From Corydoras sp. C115 (lineage: Eukaryota; Chordata; Actinopteri; Siluriformes; Callichthyidae), in the NCBI GenBank assembly GCA_019802505.1, contig JAFMOC010000108.1, positions 228,501 through 292,500 on the forward strand: DNA of 64,000 bases, read 5' to 3'. The notes below the pieces were generated by a model. The model was not told the DNA's origin. It searched no databases and saw only the letters and a program-made list of their open reading frames with translations. Of the stretch, positions 1 through 11,021 are shown in pieces. How positions within the stretch are numbered: position 1 is the first letter of the stretch; each line of letters begins with the position of its first letter. Made by a program: the position numbers and the translations under genes.

Positions 1-280
1 AATAGCTGGGACTTCAAGAGTAAAATAAAGGAAATATCTCAATTTGATGTTGAAACAATTGCAGTAACAGAATTTTGTGATTACCTTGATATACATGACA
101 ATCAAATATTTGTCATTATTATCTTTAGTTTAAATACCCTTGTCAATTGCAGATTCCACATTAAAATATATTTTTAAATAAATAAATTAAAATATGATCA
201 AAGCAGATATTTGTCTCTCTCTTTCAATTTGTTTCTCTTTATCTAATTTTCAGTTTATTTTAAAAAAATGTTTTTTGGTA

Positions 281-463
281 ATTCATTCATTATTTTCTGC
301 TTTATCCTCTACTGGTATAGATGAGGGGTTCCACATGCCCATCCAGTGGAGAACTTTTCAGGCGCTGTTCAGATACTCAAAGGACAGGGCGCCAATTTAT
401 TGCTGGGCACACACTCACACAGACATAGACACAAACACATCCTATATATGTGACAATTTATAG
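281..463 (-). mobile_element. V-SINE, 3' half (interrupted by hAT; continues at 1770)
   Basis: The tail end (attcattcat, then ctttatcctctactgg) leads, and the sequence runs up to the hAT insertion site. The head and core of the same copy resume at 1770. Confidence 0.85.
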
Positions 464-1769
464 CAGGGGTGCCCAATACATCAAGCAGGGGTGTCAGGTA
501 GATTGCGATGGAGGTTGGAGAAAAAAAAATTTGTCATTCTGAATCTTGATCTCTATCCCTGTGCAACCGAGCCCCGTATCTTTTCCTGCCCCCACCCCGT
601 TTCGCTTTTCCGGCACGTGGCCACGCCTCTGTGCCTAAATCCGAAGCACTGTCTCGCGAATCATCTACATTAGATTTACATTACATTAAATAGTTTCTGT
701 TTGTGTTTTTGCACTTTATTTGACTGACAAGATGAGTGAAGGACTTTGCTCCCCTAAAAAAAAATCAATATTCCACATTCATTTAGAGTGGGAGGATGAA
801 TATTTTTTTTACAATGTCAATCTCAAAATGCATTTGCTTGATTCGCAAAGTAGCCATTGCACTTCCATTGTGTTTGGTAGTTTTCGCCATGTTTTCGCCA
901 TGCTATTTACTAGGGCTGTATTCAACTACAAATTCTCGTAGTCGAATCTGATTCGTCAGATTTTCCCTATAGTCGACTGATAGTCGAATCAGTTAAAATT
1001 TCACCACAAGATGGCGCTTTAAGTGTAGTTTTTAAAAAAGATTTTTTTAAAATATATTTTACTTGTTTTTCTAACAAAAGAAAACCTTTTTTTTGTTTTT
1101 CTTTTTTCTTTTTTTTTCTAGAAATTAGGATGATTTTATTTGACAAAAGGCTATATATATAACGAAAACAAAGACTAAAACGAAAACGAAAACTAAAGTA
1201 GTCTCTCCAGCCGAAGTGCACACCTGTAACTAATAGTCTGGAGAGGGTGAGCGATCCCGAGCGAAATGAGGAACAGGTGTGTGAATGGGCGAGTGTGGAG
1301 CAGCACGTGGAGGAGAGGGGTGTGTTTGTTTACAAGGGAAAGTAGGTGTGTGCGGAGCGGCTTGTGGCGGCGAGTGACGTGACTGTATACATGAAGGAGT
1401 GGGCGTGTGTGGCGCGGAGGGAGAGGAAGCGGGGCGTGAGTGAGTATGTGTAACACTAATGCTTAGCAGCAGCCATGGACACCTCCATGTGGTCAAAATG
1501 GTACATTCGACTATGAGGTTCATAGTCGACTACGGTTCTCCGAATCGAATCGTCGAATCAGCGAATATTGCAGCTCACCCCTACTATTTACTAGAATGTG
1601 TTTAATAAAAATCTGAAGCCGTCTTTTCTATGCTGATTCGACAATACTAACATGATGTGTGTAAACAGGTTTCAGTATAAAAGCCTAAAAAATGATTAAC
1701 CCTTGTAGATCTCGATGACCTGTCAAATGGAAAAGTGGATCTCGGGCCAGAAAAGTGTGGGCACCCCTG
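464..1769 (+). mobile_element. hAT-type DNA transposon (outer), inserted in a V-SINE
   Basis: The ends are perfect 12-bp inverted repeats, caggggtgccca. They are flanked by 8-bp direct repeats: atttatag at 456-463 and atttagag at 1770-1777, one mismatch. The interrupted SINE normally reads caatttagag there, so the right copy is the original. A short stretch from about 732 resembles the start of a hAT transposase with a BED-type finger (PKKKSIFH, then LEWEDEYFF) but soon decays. The element is therefore non-autonomous or a deletion derivative. A second hAT lies inside it (911-1583). Confidence 0.85.
911..1583. mobile_element. hAT-like MITE (inner), nested in the outer hAT
   Basis: It starts TAGGGCTG and ends CACCCCTA, imperfect inverted repeats. 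It is flanked by identical 8-bp direct repeats ctatttac at 903-910 and 1584-1591. Subterminal zones carry several copies of tagtcgaatc/gattcga-type words on both strands, the pattern of hAT transposase-binding repeats. The middle (1240-1450) is GC-richer. No transposase coding is recognised, so this is a non-autonomous copy of 673 bp. Confidence 0.85.
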
Positions 1770-1950
1770 ATTTAGAGCATTTAATTTACTTTAAATCCAT
1801 GTTTTTGGACTTTGAATGGAAACCAGAGAACCCAGAGGAAACCCACACAGACAAAGGGAGAACATGGAAACTCCACTCATATCAGGATTCGAACCTGAAT
1901 CCCCAGTGCTAAGAGGCGTACATGCTAACCACTAAGCCACCATGCCGGCC
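1770..1950 (-). mobile_element. V-SINE, core and tRNA-like head (continuation of 281-463)
   Basis: It contains the reverse complement of the V-core (catgtttttggact, then gggagaacatggaaactcca) and of the tRNA-like head with its B box (ggattcgaacc), ending ctaaccactaagccaccatg. Confidence 0.85.
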
Positions 1951-2826
1951 TTTTTTGGAAATGTTCATGGAAAATATAGACTTATAATTTCTGGGACCAC
2001 GGTAGACATAAGTTTAATTTCATAGCTTCAAATTTCCATACTGTAGTTCACTTTTAAATAGTATCTGTCTATTATTTTCCTTTTTACAAATATATATAAA
2101 GACATTATTTATAGTGTAGACAACCAAAAATCATTACTCACGTTGAAGTCAAAGTGATGATTTGGCACACATAAACTGCAGTAGTAAAATTAAACGATCA
2201 TGCAGATGGCAGTAAATTTACCTTCTTGTGTTGAACAGTAAAGAGCACAAGCTCATACTAGTGTGTGTTACCGTAAAACACATACCTTTCTCCATTCTCT
2301 TGTGTCTTTCACTCCTCTGACTGGCCCTGTGCTTAGCATTAAAGCAACACAGACTCCACTGAGTCTGGGTTCATCAAAGACAGTCATGTACCACCCTTAC
2401 CGCTGGCAGGTATATTGCGGCTCCTCTGGGGCAGCTAATGGTGTGGCAGTATTCCAAACTAACATGCCGAATCCAATGTGGAGTGGTGGTTAGGAAAAAA
2501 AGCTGGGGCATACTGCACATTGCTAAACTGACTCAGGCTTCACCCTTGTGCATATTGTGCTCCCACCTGCAACGGACAAGACACCACACAATTGCACACT
2601 TATAGGGTTTTTTCAGTTTTTTGTCAGGCTGCATGATATAAATTGTTCTGTGTTTCAACACCCCTGTAACATGTCTGGACACTAGAGCTGAATACAGGAT
2701 GTGCCGACTCTCAGTGCAGACACGCACGTTTTGAGTGAACCAGATAAGATGCACTACTCAGATGCATTATGCAATATTATGTATATTGAATATTGTAGGT
2801 AGAAGTGGGGAGTAATCTATTATATT
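1951..2826. other. Unannotated intergenic stretch
   Basis: No repeat family or gene is recognised. A possible minus-strand exon-like stretch at about 2290-2390 is discussed among the findings. Confidence 0.4.
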
Positions 2827-3196
2827 TCATTCATTATCCATCCATCCATCCATTATCTTCTGCTTTATCCTCTACTAGGGCCGCGATGGGGGGGGGGAGG
2901 GGTTCCTCATACCCTTTCAGGGGAGAACGTTTCAGGTGATGGGAAGATACACCCAGGACAGGGAGCCTATCAATAGGCACACTTACTCACACAGAAACAC
3001 ACTCTATACGGGGCAATGTAGAGAATTCAATTTACCTTGAATCCATGTTTTTGGACTGTGGGAGGAAACCGGAGAACCCGGAAAAACCCCACACGGTCTT
3101 GAGGAGAACATGGAACTCAACCTAGATTGGGATTCAAACCTGAATCCCCAGCACTGAGAAGCTAACGTGCCAAGCACTAAGCCACCATGCTGCCCC
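2827..3196 (-). mobile_element. V-SINE, near full length
   Basis: Tail (cattcattatcc and ccatccatcc repeats), V-core and head are all present in reverse orientation. The head ends aagccaccatgctgcccc. A poly-G run near 2889 expands the tail region. Confidence 0.88.
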
Positions 3197-4250
3197 ATCC
3201 ATTATATATGGAAATTAATGTAAATCGTAATTTGTATACTTTGTACTTTTAGTCAAATAAGGTTATACAAAAAATACCTCTACAAGTTTTATATGTATCA
3301 CTTGGCCATGACATACCCTTTACTTAATGTTATTTTAACTTAATGATATGTAACTATGGCAAATTTGAAATGTTTAGAGAGATGTTGAGATACACCAGCT
3401 GGTTTGATATTTGCTGAATGGAGATATGCTGATGATGAAAGATTTGATAAGAAAACATAACAAAAGTTTGGGTTTTGATTTTATGACACAACAGAATAAG
3501 TAATTTCAGATGAAACATATTTAAAAGCTCCATTAATCAAGAACTACTTTCACTAGTTTCTGATTATTCAATACAGAAATACCCACCAGTCTAGGTATGT
3601 GTGCTCACTTCACTCAGTGTGTGTATGTCACTGCATGGATGGGTTTAATGTGGGTAATCATTTCCTCTGTGTATAAGCCCAGCAGGAAAAACAGATTTAT
3701 CACTTGACTTTTCTGTGATTTATGACTTTTCAGATTTATGACTTGACTGTGCAAATCATAAATTATGCTCACTTTACTGTTTGTACATTATTAGGTGGAA
3801 AAAAAGATGTACAAGGTAATTGCATAAATGAGATCTAAATTTCAGATAACCCCCACCCCCCTTGAACATGCTTTTTACTTCTTACTTAACCAGTCCAGCA
3901 AGAGGGGCATCAGCACCGCATTAAGTGGCAGCTGTTTCAAAAACCGTGATCATGTTGGTGTCTATGTTATGTGCTGGGCCAAAGATGGTTTTTTTTCGGG
4001 TTCCTAAACTGTGCTCCTTTAGGAGTATGGTCTGGAGTATGGTCTGCTCCTTTAGGAGTATTTCCCCATTGTGGGAGTAATAAAGGTATCATCATCAACT
4101 TCACTGGACAAGTAAACTCTTGCCATGCATTCATTTTGTACAACCAATTCATTTTTTTATTTATATATTATGTAGATATGTATGTAATAGACCAGAGTTT
4201 TCTTTGATTTAAAATTTTTATTAAAAAATGGGTAGTCCCGGTCCTTAAAT
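3197..4250. other. Unannotated AT-rich stretch with a possible LINE tail
   Basis: No gene is seen. At 4018-4063 a twelve-base palindrome, ctcctttaggag, occurs twice. It is followed by ccattgtgggagtaataaag and tcatcatc, which resembles a LINE 3' end. Confidence 0.35.
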
Positions 4251-4490
4251 CATTTGTCCAGCTGTGACATTATTGACAAAAATGCACAACTCTTACTGCT
4301 TCACACAACTCGTCGTGTTTGGAGGAGAGTGAATGCTGAGTTGCATGCAAAGAACACCATATCAACTTTGAAGCATAGGGGTGGCAACATCATGCTTTGG
4401 GGCTGTTTCTCTGCAAAGGGACCACAACCACAACGACTGGTCCGTGTACATGAAAGAATAAATGGGGCCATATATTTTGAGATTTATGAA
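4251..4490 (+). pseudogene. Tc1/mariner transposase fragment
   Basis: The + frame reads TRRVWRRVNAELHAKNTI, then GGNIMLWGCFSAKG, and then RINGAIYFEIY. This is the central part of a Tc1 transposase just after the first catalytic aspartate. The catalytic residues themselves are absent, and the match stops abruptly at about 4490 where GC-rich sequence begins. It belongs to a different Tc1 subfamily from the intact copy at 50.6 kb. Confidence 0.88.
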
Positions 4491-6723
4491 TCCCCTGAGT
4501 GCCGCCAGCGTGCCGCTCCGCGCCGTGAACAATCCGCCTCGCAGCCGCCAGCCCAGTGATCCGCCCTGCGAGCCGCTCTGCGCGGTCAGCGAGCCGCTGC
4601 GTGAGCCGCTCCGTCCCTCCGGTCATCCGCTCCGCGAGCTGTTCTACGCCACCGCTAATCCGCCGAGCGCCGCCAGCGTGCCGCCCTGCGTCGTGGGCAA
4701 TCCACCTCGCAGCCGCCGGACCAGTGATCCACCCTGCGAGCCACCCCGCGCTGTCAACGAGCCGCTGCGCTCCACCGGTCACCCGCTCCGCGAGCTGTTC
4801 TACGCCACCGGTAATCAGCCAAGCGCTGCCAGCGTGCAGCTCCGCGCCGTGAACAATCCGCCTCGCAATCTGCCTCCGGACCAGTGGTCCGCCATGCGAG
4901 CCGCTCCGCGCTGTTAGTGAGCCGCCACACGCCGCCTGCGAGCCGCCACTAGCCGTCAGCGTGCCGCTCTGCTCCGCCAGTAATCAGCTGAGCGCCGCCA
5001 GCATGCCACTCCGCGCCGTGAGCAATCCGGACCAGTGATCCGCCCCGTGAGCCGCCGTGTGCCGTCAGCGATCCGCCGCTTGCCACAAGCATTCCGCGCT
5101 CGTCGTCAGCGTTCCGCCGCTAGCCATCAGTGTGCCGCTCCGCGAGTCTCTCCGCTCGGCCGGTAATACGCCCCGTGAGTCACCGCGCGGCATCAGCGTG
5201 CCGCTCCGCGAGCCGCCCCGCCGGTAATCCGCCCCGTGAGTCGCCGCGCTCCGTCAGCGTTCCGCCACTCGCTGTCCGTGTTCCGCCGCTCTCCGTCAGC
5301 GTCCCACTCTACAATGAGCGCGAGTCGCTTTTCATGCCGCTCTGCGCCGATTGTAATCCGCTCAGTGCCACCAGCGGGCCGTCCCCTGATCCGTGCAGTG
5401 CCGCCAGCGATCCGCGCCACGCTACCTGCACGCCTTGCAGGGTTCGGGACATCGATTCGGGCTACGGGTTCCGGTCTGCATCGGTCGCGTCCCGTCCAGA
5501 GCCGTCCGTGATCCGCTCAGGTTGCGTCCGGTGCTCGGGGTCCTGCCTCGGTGTGTTCCGCCTCGGTAGACCAGGACTTAGTACTATGTGGTGTTTCTGT
5601 GGTACTGGTCCTCTCTTTTTGTCTTCAGGAGGCGGAGAGTAATCAGGCGGAAAGAGAGGGCAAGGTGTCCGGTGGACCTCAAGGGGTTCAGTCCAATGGT
5701 CCGATGGAGAGGCAGTGGTCACCCAAGATCCCAGGACGGGACCAGTTAACCTCCGCTCTGGACCATGGGCCGCCCGCGCTGGACTGTGGGCCCCTCATTC
5801 GGGATCAGTTAACCTCTGCTCTGGACAGTTTACACTCCGCTCAGGACAGTATGCCCCTCGCTTTGGACAATGTGCCCTCCGCTCTGCACAGTTTGCAAGC
5901 TGCTCAAGAGACACAGGACTCTTGTCCGGACACCCACCATATGGAAAAGGATGGTGCCGCGTTCGCGTACACTCGGGTCACCTCTGCGTTCTCGTCCACT
6001 CAGGTCACCTCTGCAGTCGCGTGTACCCCGGTTGCCCCTGCAGTCTGCATCAGAGTCCGCGTTAGCCTCTCCAGTAACTGTGTCCGCGTGGTCCTCTCCA
6101 GCACCTGAGCACGCGGGAGTCTCTCCGGCGCCTGAGCCCAGAGGTATCGCCCCTAAAAGGTCATGTCGTCCTCGCGCTCTCAAAGGGTCACGTCGCCCTC
6201 GCACTCTCAAAGGGCCATGTCGCATCCGCACCCTTAATTAGCCAGATCGCCTCAGCATTATCCAGGAGTCTAGTCGTCTCCACGCTCTGAGCGGGTCATG
6301 TCGCCCCCGCATCCTCAAGGGGTTACGTCGCCCTCGCGCTCTCAATTGGCCATGCCGTCCTCGCGCTCTCAAAGGGTCACGTCGCCCTCGCGCTCTCAAA
6401 GGGTCACATCGCCCCCGCATCCTCAAGGGGTCACGTCACCCTCGCGCTCTCAAAGGGTCACATTGCCTCCGCGTCCTCAAGGGGGTCACGTCGCCTCCGC
6501 GCTTTCAAAGGGTCGCGTCGCCTCCGTGAGTTAAGAGAGCCTTGTCGCTTTAGCGCCCTCAGGAGGCCACGCCGCCTTCGTGCCCTCAAAGAGGCCTCGC
6601 CGACTTCGCGCCCTCTACAGGCCTCGCTGCCGTCGTGTCCTCATAGGGCCCCGGAGCCCCTTTGTTTTGTTTTTTTCTTGTCCCCGGGTGGCTTTGCCCC
6701 CCGGTTGTTTTGGGGGGGCGATA
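4491..6723 (+). mobile_element. GC-rich, internally repeated block, probable 3' internal region of an LTR retrotransposon
   Basis: About 2.2 kb has far higher GC than its flanks. It contains a roughly 160-170-bp repeat (copies of aatccgcctcgcagccgcc-like sequence begin near 4531, 4699 and 4855), then degenerate gccgctccgcgag words. A 26-27-bp repeat based on ccgctctggacag lies near 5750-5900, and another 27-bp repeat (gtcacgtcgccctcgcgctc) runs from about 6160 to 6530. Long open frames on both strands (up to 185 codons) come from the GC bias and repeats. None shows a known domain. It ends in a G-run (ggggggg at about 6712) next to an LTR-like sequence, consistent with a polypurine tract. No gag or pol is present. 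Confidence 0.55.
6163..6530 (+). repeat. 27-bp minisatellite
   Basis: Roughly a dozen tandem units, each close to gtcacgtcgccctcgcgctc plus tcaaagg. Successive units alternate between a cgcgctctcaa and a cgcatcctcaa variant, which suggests higher-order amplification. Because 27 is a multiple of three, the frames stay open through the array. Confidence 0.85.
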
Positions 6724-6944
6724 TGTCAGGGTTGGAGTGCTAGGCCACTCTCCCCTGTTTTCGGTCACATGCAGCATTACATATGTTACGTTTTGGTTTG
6801 GCGTCGCGTTGGCGTGGCGTGGTATTTATTAAACACTTTTCTCCTGCTTACCTGGTCGCCTGGCTCGCTCCTTATCCCCACGAATACCTCACCCTGCGCA
6901 GGGACGTGCAGTGCCTCCGTTGGACGGACGGCGCTTTTGTAACA
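6724..6944 (+). mobile_element. Solo or 3' LTR-like sequence
   Basis: It begins TGTCAGGGTTGG directly after a G-rich tract and ends TTTTGTAACA, so it has TG and CA termini. It includes a ggtatttattaaac segment that could serve as the poly(A) or TATA region. Its length of about 221 bp is short but acceptable for a fish Ty3/gypsy-type LTR. No matching 5' LTR exists in the window, so the element is truncated at its left side. Confidence 0.5.
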
Positions 6945-8124
6945 CCAGGACAACAGCCTTTAAAACTTAAATTGTTACTATGTGAATAACTACTGGCCAC
7001 GTTCATCTGTAAAATTATCTCATGTGCTAATGGCTACAAGTTCAGTGAGTAAGGCAAATGTCCGACACTACCAATTTTTAGCAAACTAAATCATTACATT
7101 ATGACTAGAATGGGTACACAATCCAGAGACCACTAAACAGTAGTATGGTAAGTCGCAAAGCGAATGTTACTGTTGCAGTTTTTTAAGATAAATGATAGAC
7201 CAAAGAATGTAAATGTAAGCCATTCTACCAAAGAATGCTTTTAAATGGATGAGGAAAAATAAAGTAAATGTATTGGTATGACCAATAACAAATTCCAAAA
7301 CTGAATACAACACAAATGTTGTAGGATGACCTAAAAAAAGGATAGTCATCAACATTTTAGAGCTAGAGTTGCTGTAAAAAATAAAAGTTTTTAGTTATTG
7401 CCGCACAAGGGGGTTCAGGTTTCAAGTTTTGTTGCTTTTATTTTATCAGAATCATAATAGTTTATTAAGATTCTGATAAAATATAAGCAACAAAATTTGA
7501 AAATTGAATCATTTTAGGATCTGATGATTTTATGATGAAATGCAATCATTTCCTCAATGAATAAATTACCAAGAATAATTCTATTGTCACATTTGTTTAC
7601 ATGTATGCTATTTCATTTACTTTTTATGACTTGAATAAAAAATTTGTTTTAGAATTTATTATTGTAGCGCCATTAAATTAAACACGATTATATATGTAAT
7701 GTGGCTTTGCATAACACTCCAATGTGAAAGTATATTTTTGTCCTTTCACTCTGTGCCTTATTGTGTTTGCAGCTTGATGTTTTGAAACACTGACTGACTG
7801 TGAAAGGCCTGGTCTGATTCTAAGTATAGAGTTGACCAAATTTAGATAGAGTTAACACGATGTTTTGATAGTAGTAACTCAAACCATTAGATTGTAGTAA
7901 CACTACCATTATATACACCTGTCCTGCACAAGTAACTGATAGAAATAAAAATAATAACCAAATGCTCATGTTTAAAGTTTAAACCCATTTGTGGAGTTCA
8001 ATAGATTATAAGCATATGCAATTGTAAAGAATTGCAACATTAACAGCATTTTTTCAAGAAATTCGTCAAGGCATTCCTAAGATACTGCTCTCTTAAATCA
8101 GTTCAATCTTATTTTCAAGTAAGT
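6945..8124. other. Unannotated AT-rich intergenic DNA
   Basis: No gene or known repeat is seen. A short imperfect inverted repeat (ttttatcagaatcataatag, then ttctgataaaatataagcaac) lies at 7438-7490. Confidence 0.4.
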
Positions 8125-8330
8125 TCAAATAATTTATTTATATAGCACTTTTTACAACAGTACTTTGTCACAAAGCAGCTTTACAGTGTGATTAGGTGTC
8201 CGTATTTAACAACTGGAAAAACTATAACAATTAGAAATCTATATAAGTCTATTGAGGGCATCCTAGAGGACTGCCAGTCCAATAGAAATTCAGGTTCTAA
8301 TCTTAATGCAAGGTTTTTCAACTTTCAAAA
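8125..8330 (+). repeat. Unclassified teleost interspersed repeat, copy 1
   Basis: Contains tttatatagcactttttaca and cacaaagcagctttacag, followed by a segment (gtatttaacaactgg, then attgagggcatcc) shared with 40975-41235. The middle part present in the second copy is missing here. Confidence 0.7.
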
Positions 8331-8500
8331 AGTTTAAAATTTGTGCCACATTTCATAAGATATTATAAGAATGGGACAAATTAAATTATCACAGGAATGC
8401 TGTACAAGATTAGTTACCTAGGATATTGTAGGACAAATGTCAAAGTCTGCCTAAACATTATGCCACAAAGACACAGCATTAAGATTAGAACCTGGATCGT

Positions 8501-8680
8501 TTGCTTAATCCAATACTAGGGACTAATGTCGTGGATTGGTTTCCCATGCCCATCCAGGAAAAGAACGTTTGGGGCGCTGGGCTGAAACAACCAGAGGGCG
8601 ACAATCCATCACTGGGCACACACTTACACAGGAACACACACTCTATAACGGCAATTGAGGGCAGCCAATCCACCTTGAAT
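8501..8680 (-). mobile_element. V-SINE fragment, 3' part
   Basis: It carries the minus-strand tail and 3' body (caatactaggg, catgcccatccagg, actgggcacacac) and ends before the V-core. A second copy follows directly. Confidence 0.8.
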
Positions 8681-8918
8681 CCATCCATCCATCCATTATT
8701 TTCCGCTTTATCCTCTACTAGGGTCGCAGTGGGGGGGGTACCCCATTCCCATCCAGGGGAGAACGTTTCAGACACTGGCAAATACACCCAGGACAGGGCG
8801 CCAATCTATCGCTGGACACACACTGACTCACACAGACACACATACAAGATTGGGATTCAAACCTGGATCCCCAGCGCTGAGAGGCAGACGTGCTTACCAT
8901 TACACAACCGTGCCACCC
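8681..8918 (-). mobile_element. V-SINE with internal deletion of the core
   Basis: Tail ccatccatccatcc, body and tRNA-like head (attcaaacctggatcc, then gtgccaccc) are present. The sequence jumps from acacacatac to agattggg, so the V-core is deleted. Confidence 0.85.
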
Positions 8919-8939
8919 TTTATCCATGTGGTCCTATAT

Positions 8940-9325
8940 CAATAAATTCATTACTCTACTGTTCTCTTCACTTCTCTCTATGGATGAATGCTGCCTGATT
9001 CATCCTCAGCGGGGTGCTAATTCTCACTCTGTAACATTTACAAAATGGTGGAATGATCGTCCTAACTTTGTCCGTAAGGCGAAAAATCACTAAGAGTCAC
9101 TTAGTCAAAAATCTGAAAACACATCTCTTCCACAAACATCAGATATATAAAAATAATAATCATAATAATATATTTTTTTAATAAAGGTGGGATCGGATAA
9201 TGATCAGGTTTAATAATTCTACAGTGTAGCGGTTTTTTCCATAACTACTGACTTGTGTTGTTCTCTCATTTGTAATTGCTTTGGATAAAAGTGTCTGCTA
9301 AACAGCTAAATGTAAATGTAATATA
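8940..9325 (+). mobile_element. L2-clade LINE 3' end
   Basis: A frame reads HPQRGANSHSVTFTKWWNDRP, a decayed C-terminal reverse-transcriptase motif. It is followed by the typical 3' UTR (gatcaggtttaataattcta, then gctttggataaaagtgtctg) and the tail ctaaatgtaaatgtaat. Frameshifts are present. Confidence 0.85.
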
Positions 9326-9790
9326 AAAATAAATAAAAAATAATAACAAAACAGAAAGACAGTGTTGTCATCCAGATTCTGTAAAGAAATCAACTTAAGA
9401 GGTTGAAAAAGTTTTCCTTAACAGAAACACAACAAACAGCTAAATATAAACAACAAGCAGCTAAATAAGTCAACATGCTTTAATGTGGAACTACAAATCT
9501 GCTATCATAAATTTGGCCACTGGCAATCCTCCCAGTGTTCTGAAAATTGAAATTATCCTCCTGTGCATCACTGAAACCAGAACATAAAAAAATATTTTAT
9601 ATATTTTTAAATATATATATTTTTGTGCAAAAGACTGAAATACTCCATTCTGCCAATTTTAATCACCTTTGTCATCCCCAGCCAGTCTTATTCTGTTGTC
9701 CGAAACACATTACTTACTCTGCTCAAGCTGCTGCTGGTCAGTTTAAATTGGTGACATAAACTGGTTAAATCATTATGCTACTGATGGGAT
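9326..9790. other. Unannotated AT-rich stretch
   Basis: No gene or repeat family recognised. Confidence 0.35.
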
Positions 9791-9794
9791 TTGC

Positions 9795-10260
9795 ATCTGA
9801 ATATCTGATATTAAATTAACTGAGTGGCTATAATTATATTTAGTATTTCGTTATAACACCACCAGGTTAAAGTAATGTAACTCACTGTAGCTGCACAGTA
9901 TTGCTGAAGACAGGGCTGAATTGTGACCTATTTTCATTTATTTACTTTAAATTATTAACAACATGTATTAACAATCAGTTAACAATCTGTGTGTCAAACA
10001 CTCTGAATATTTCATATCAAATTAACTGAGTTGCTGTAATATTTAGTATTTCGTTATAACAACACCAGATTAAAATATTCTAACTCAATGCAGCTGCACA
10101 ATATTGCTGACGACAGGACTGAATTATGACTTATTTTCATTTATTTACTTTGAATTATTAGCACCGCAGATAAATAATCAATATGTCTGTCAATCAATCT
10201 GACTATCTGATATTAAATTAAATAAGTGGCTGTAATTATATTCAGTATTAGCAATCAACC
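9795..10260. repeat. Local tandem duplication, unit about 200 bp, 2.3 copies
   Basis: The words aaattaac, then gagtggct, then atttagtatttcgttataac, then gctgcaca-tattgctga and attttcatttatttacttt recur. Starts are near 9813 and 10019, with a partial third copy near 10215. Copies differ by scattered substitutions, so the duplication is old. Confidence 0.85.
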
Positions 10261-10389
10261 TGTGTGTCAATTAATCTGTGTGTATTATTAATTCATCCAT
10301 TTACCTCAATTTAGTATTAGTATCAACAAAGGCATGTCACAGATACTCACGATCCTTATTAATATAGCAGACTAACTATGACATGGTCC

Positions 10390-10713
10390 CTACGGTTTAG
10401 GACAGTGCACGTGTCGTTATGGCTCGGATAATAACAAGTTTAACAAGTGTACAAGTCCACTTGAAACTGTAATATCCACGTTTACGTTCGCTTTACAAGC
10501 GCTTGATTTAGGACGCGTCCACGTTTCGATAGCGTTGCTCGAATGCCTTACCGTTAGGAGACAAGTCGAATACTGTAGGTAAAAGCAGCTGCTGTCCCGC
10601 CAAAAGAGAGCGTCTGCGAGACATGAATGCCGTTTAAAAGCAAAAAGACAGAAGACAGAAAATCCTTCCAGCATAAGCTCAAGTTCCGAACGCCAACAAG
10701 TTTCCCAGAACTT

Positions 10714-10715
<2 letters not shown>
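10390..10715. promoter_or_regulatory. CpG-rich unique island in AT-rich desert
   Basis: Many CpG dinucleotides (acgcgtccacgtttcgatag, tggctcgg, gttccgaacgcc) occur within 300 bp of otherwise CpG-poor DNA, just before a (GA)n tract. This may be a promoter or an unmethylated regulatory element. No coding exon can be defended here. Confidence 0.3.

Positions 10716-10718
<3 letters not shown>

Positions 10719-10751
<33 letters not shown>
10719..10751. repeat. (GA)n microsatellite
   Basis: About 16 uninterrupted GA units. Confidence 0.95.
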
Positions 10752-10754
<3 letters not shown>

Positions 10755-11021
10755 GTAAGCCAGTAAAGGAGAGAGTACAAAAGTGAGACAGTGAAATAAT
10801 GAATAAAAATGAATAAAACGAAATCAAAATTGTTAAATTGTGCATTGCTGTGTTCTAGTTCACTAGAAAGCAATTTCCCTAATTAAGTAGTAAAAAATAG
10901 TAAAAATATTTTTTTGCACTATATAAAAAGTTGAATATACCATAAATAGAATTTTTATTTTAATGTGACATTTCTTCACTTAGAATAAAATCAGTAAACA
11001 GTAAACTTGAAATCGAAATCG

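Noticed and set aside
4390..4782. 130-codon minus-strand frame
   Set aside because: Shadow of the Tc1 relic and the GC-rich repeat.
5130..6108. Proline/serine-rich frames of 170-185 codons as a mucin-like gene
   Set aside because: Frames are open on both strands because of GC bias and repeats in multiples of three. There is no signal peptide or domain, and the block ends at an LTR-like sequence.
10417..10845. 142-codon minus-strand frame over the CpG island
   Set aside because: Part is (GA)n translation (LSLSLSLS). No domain, so not called as a gene.
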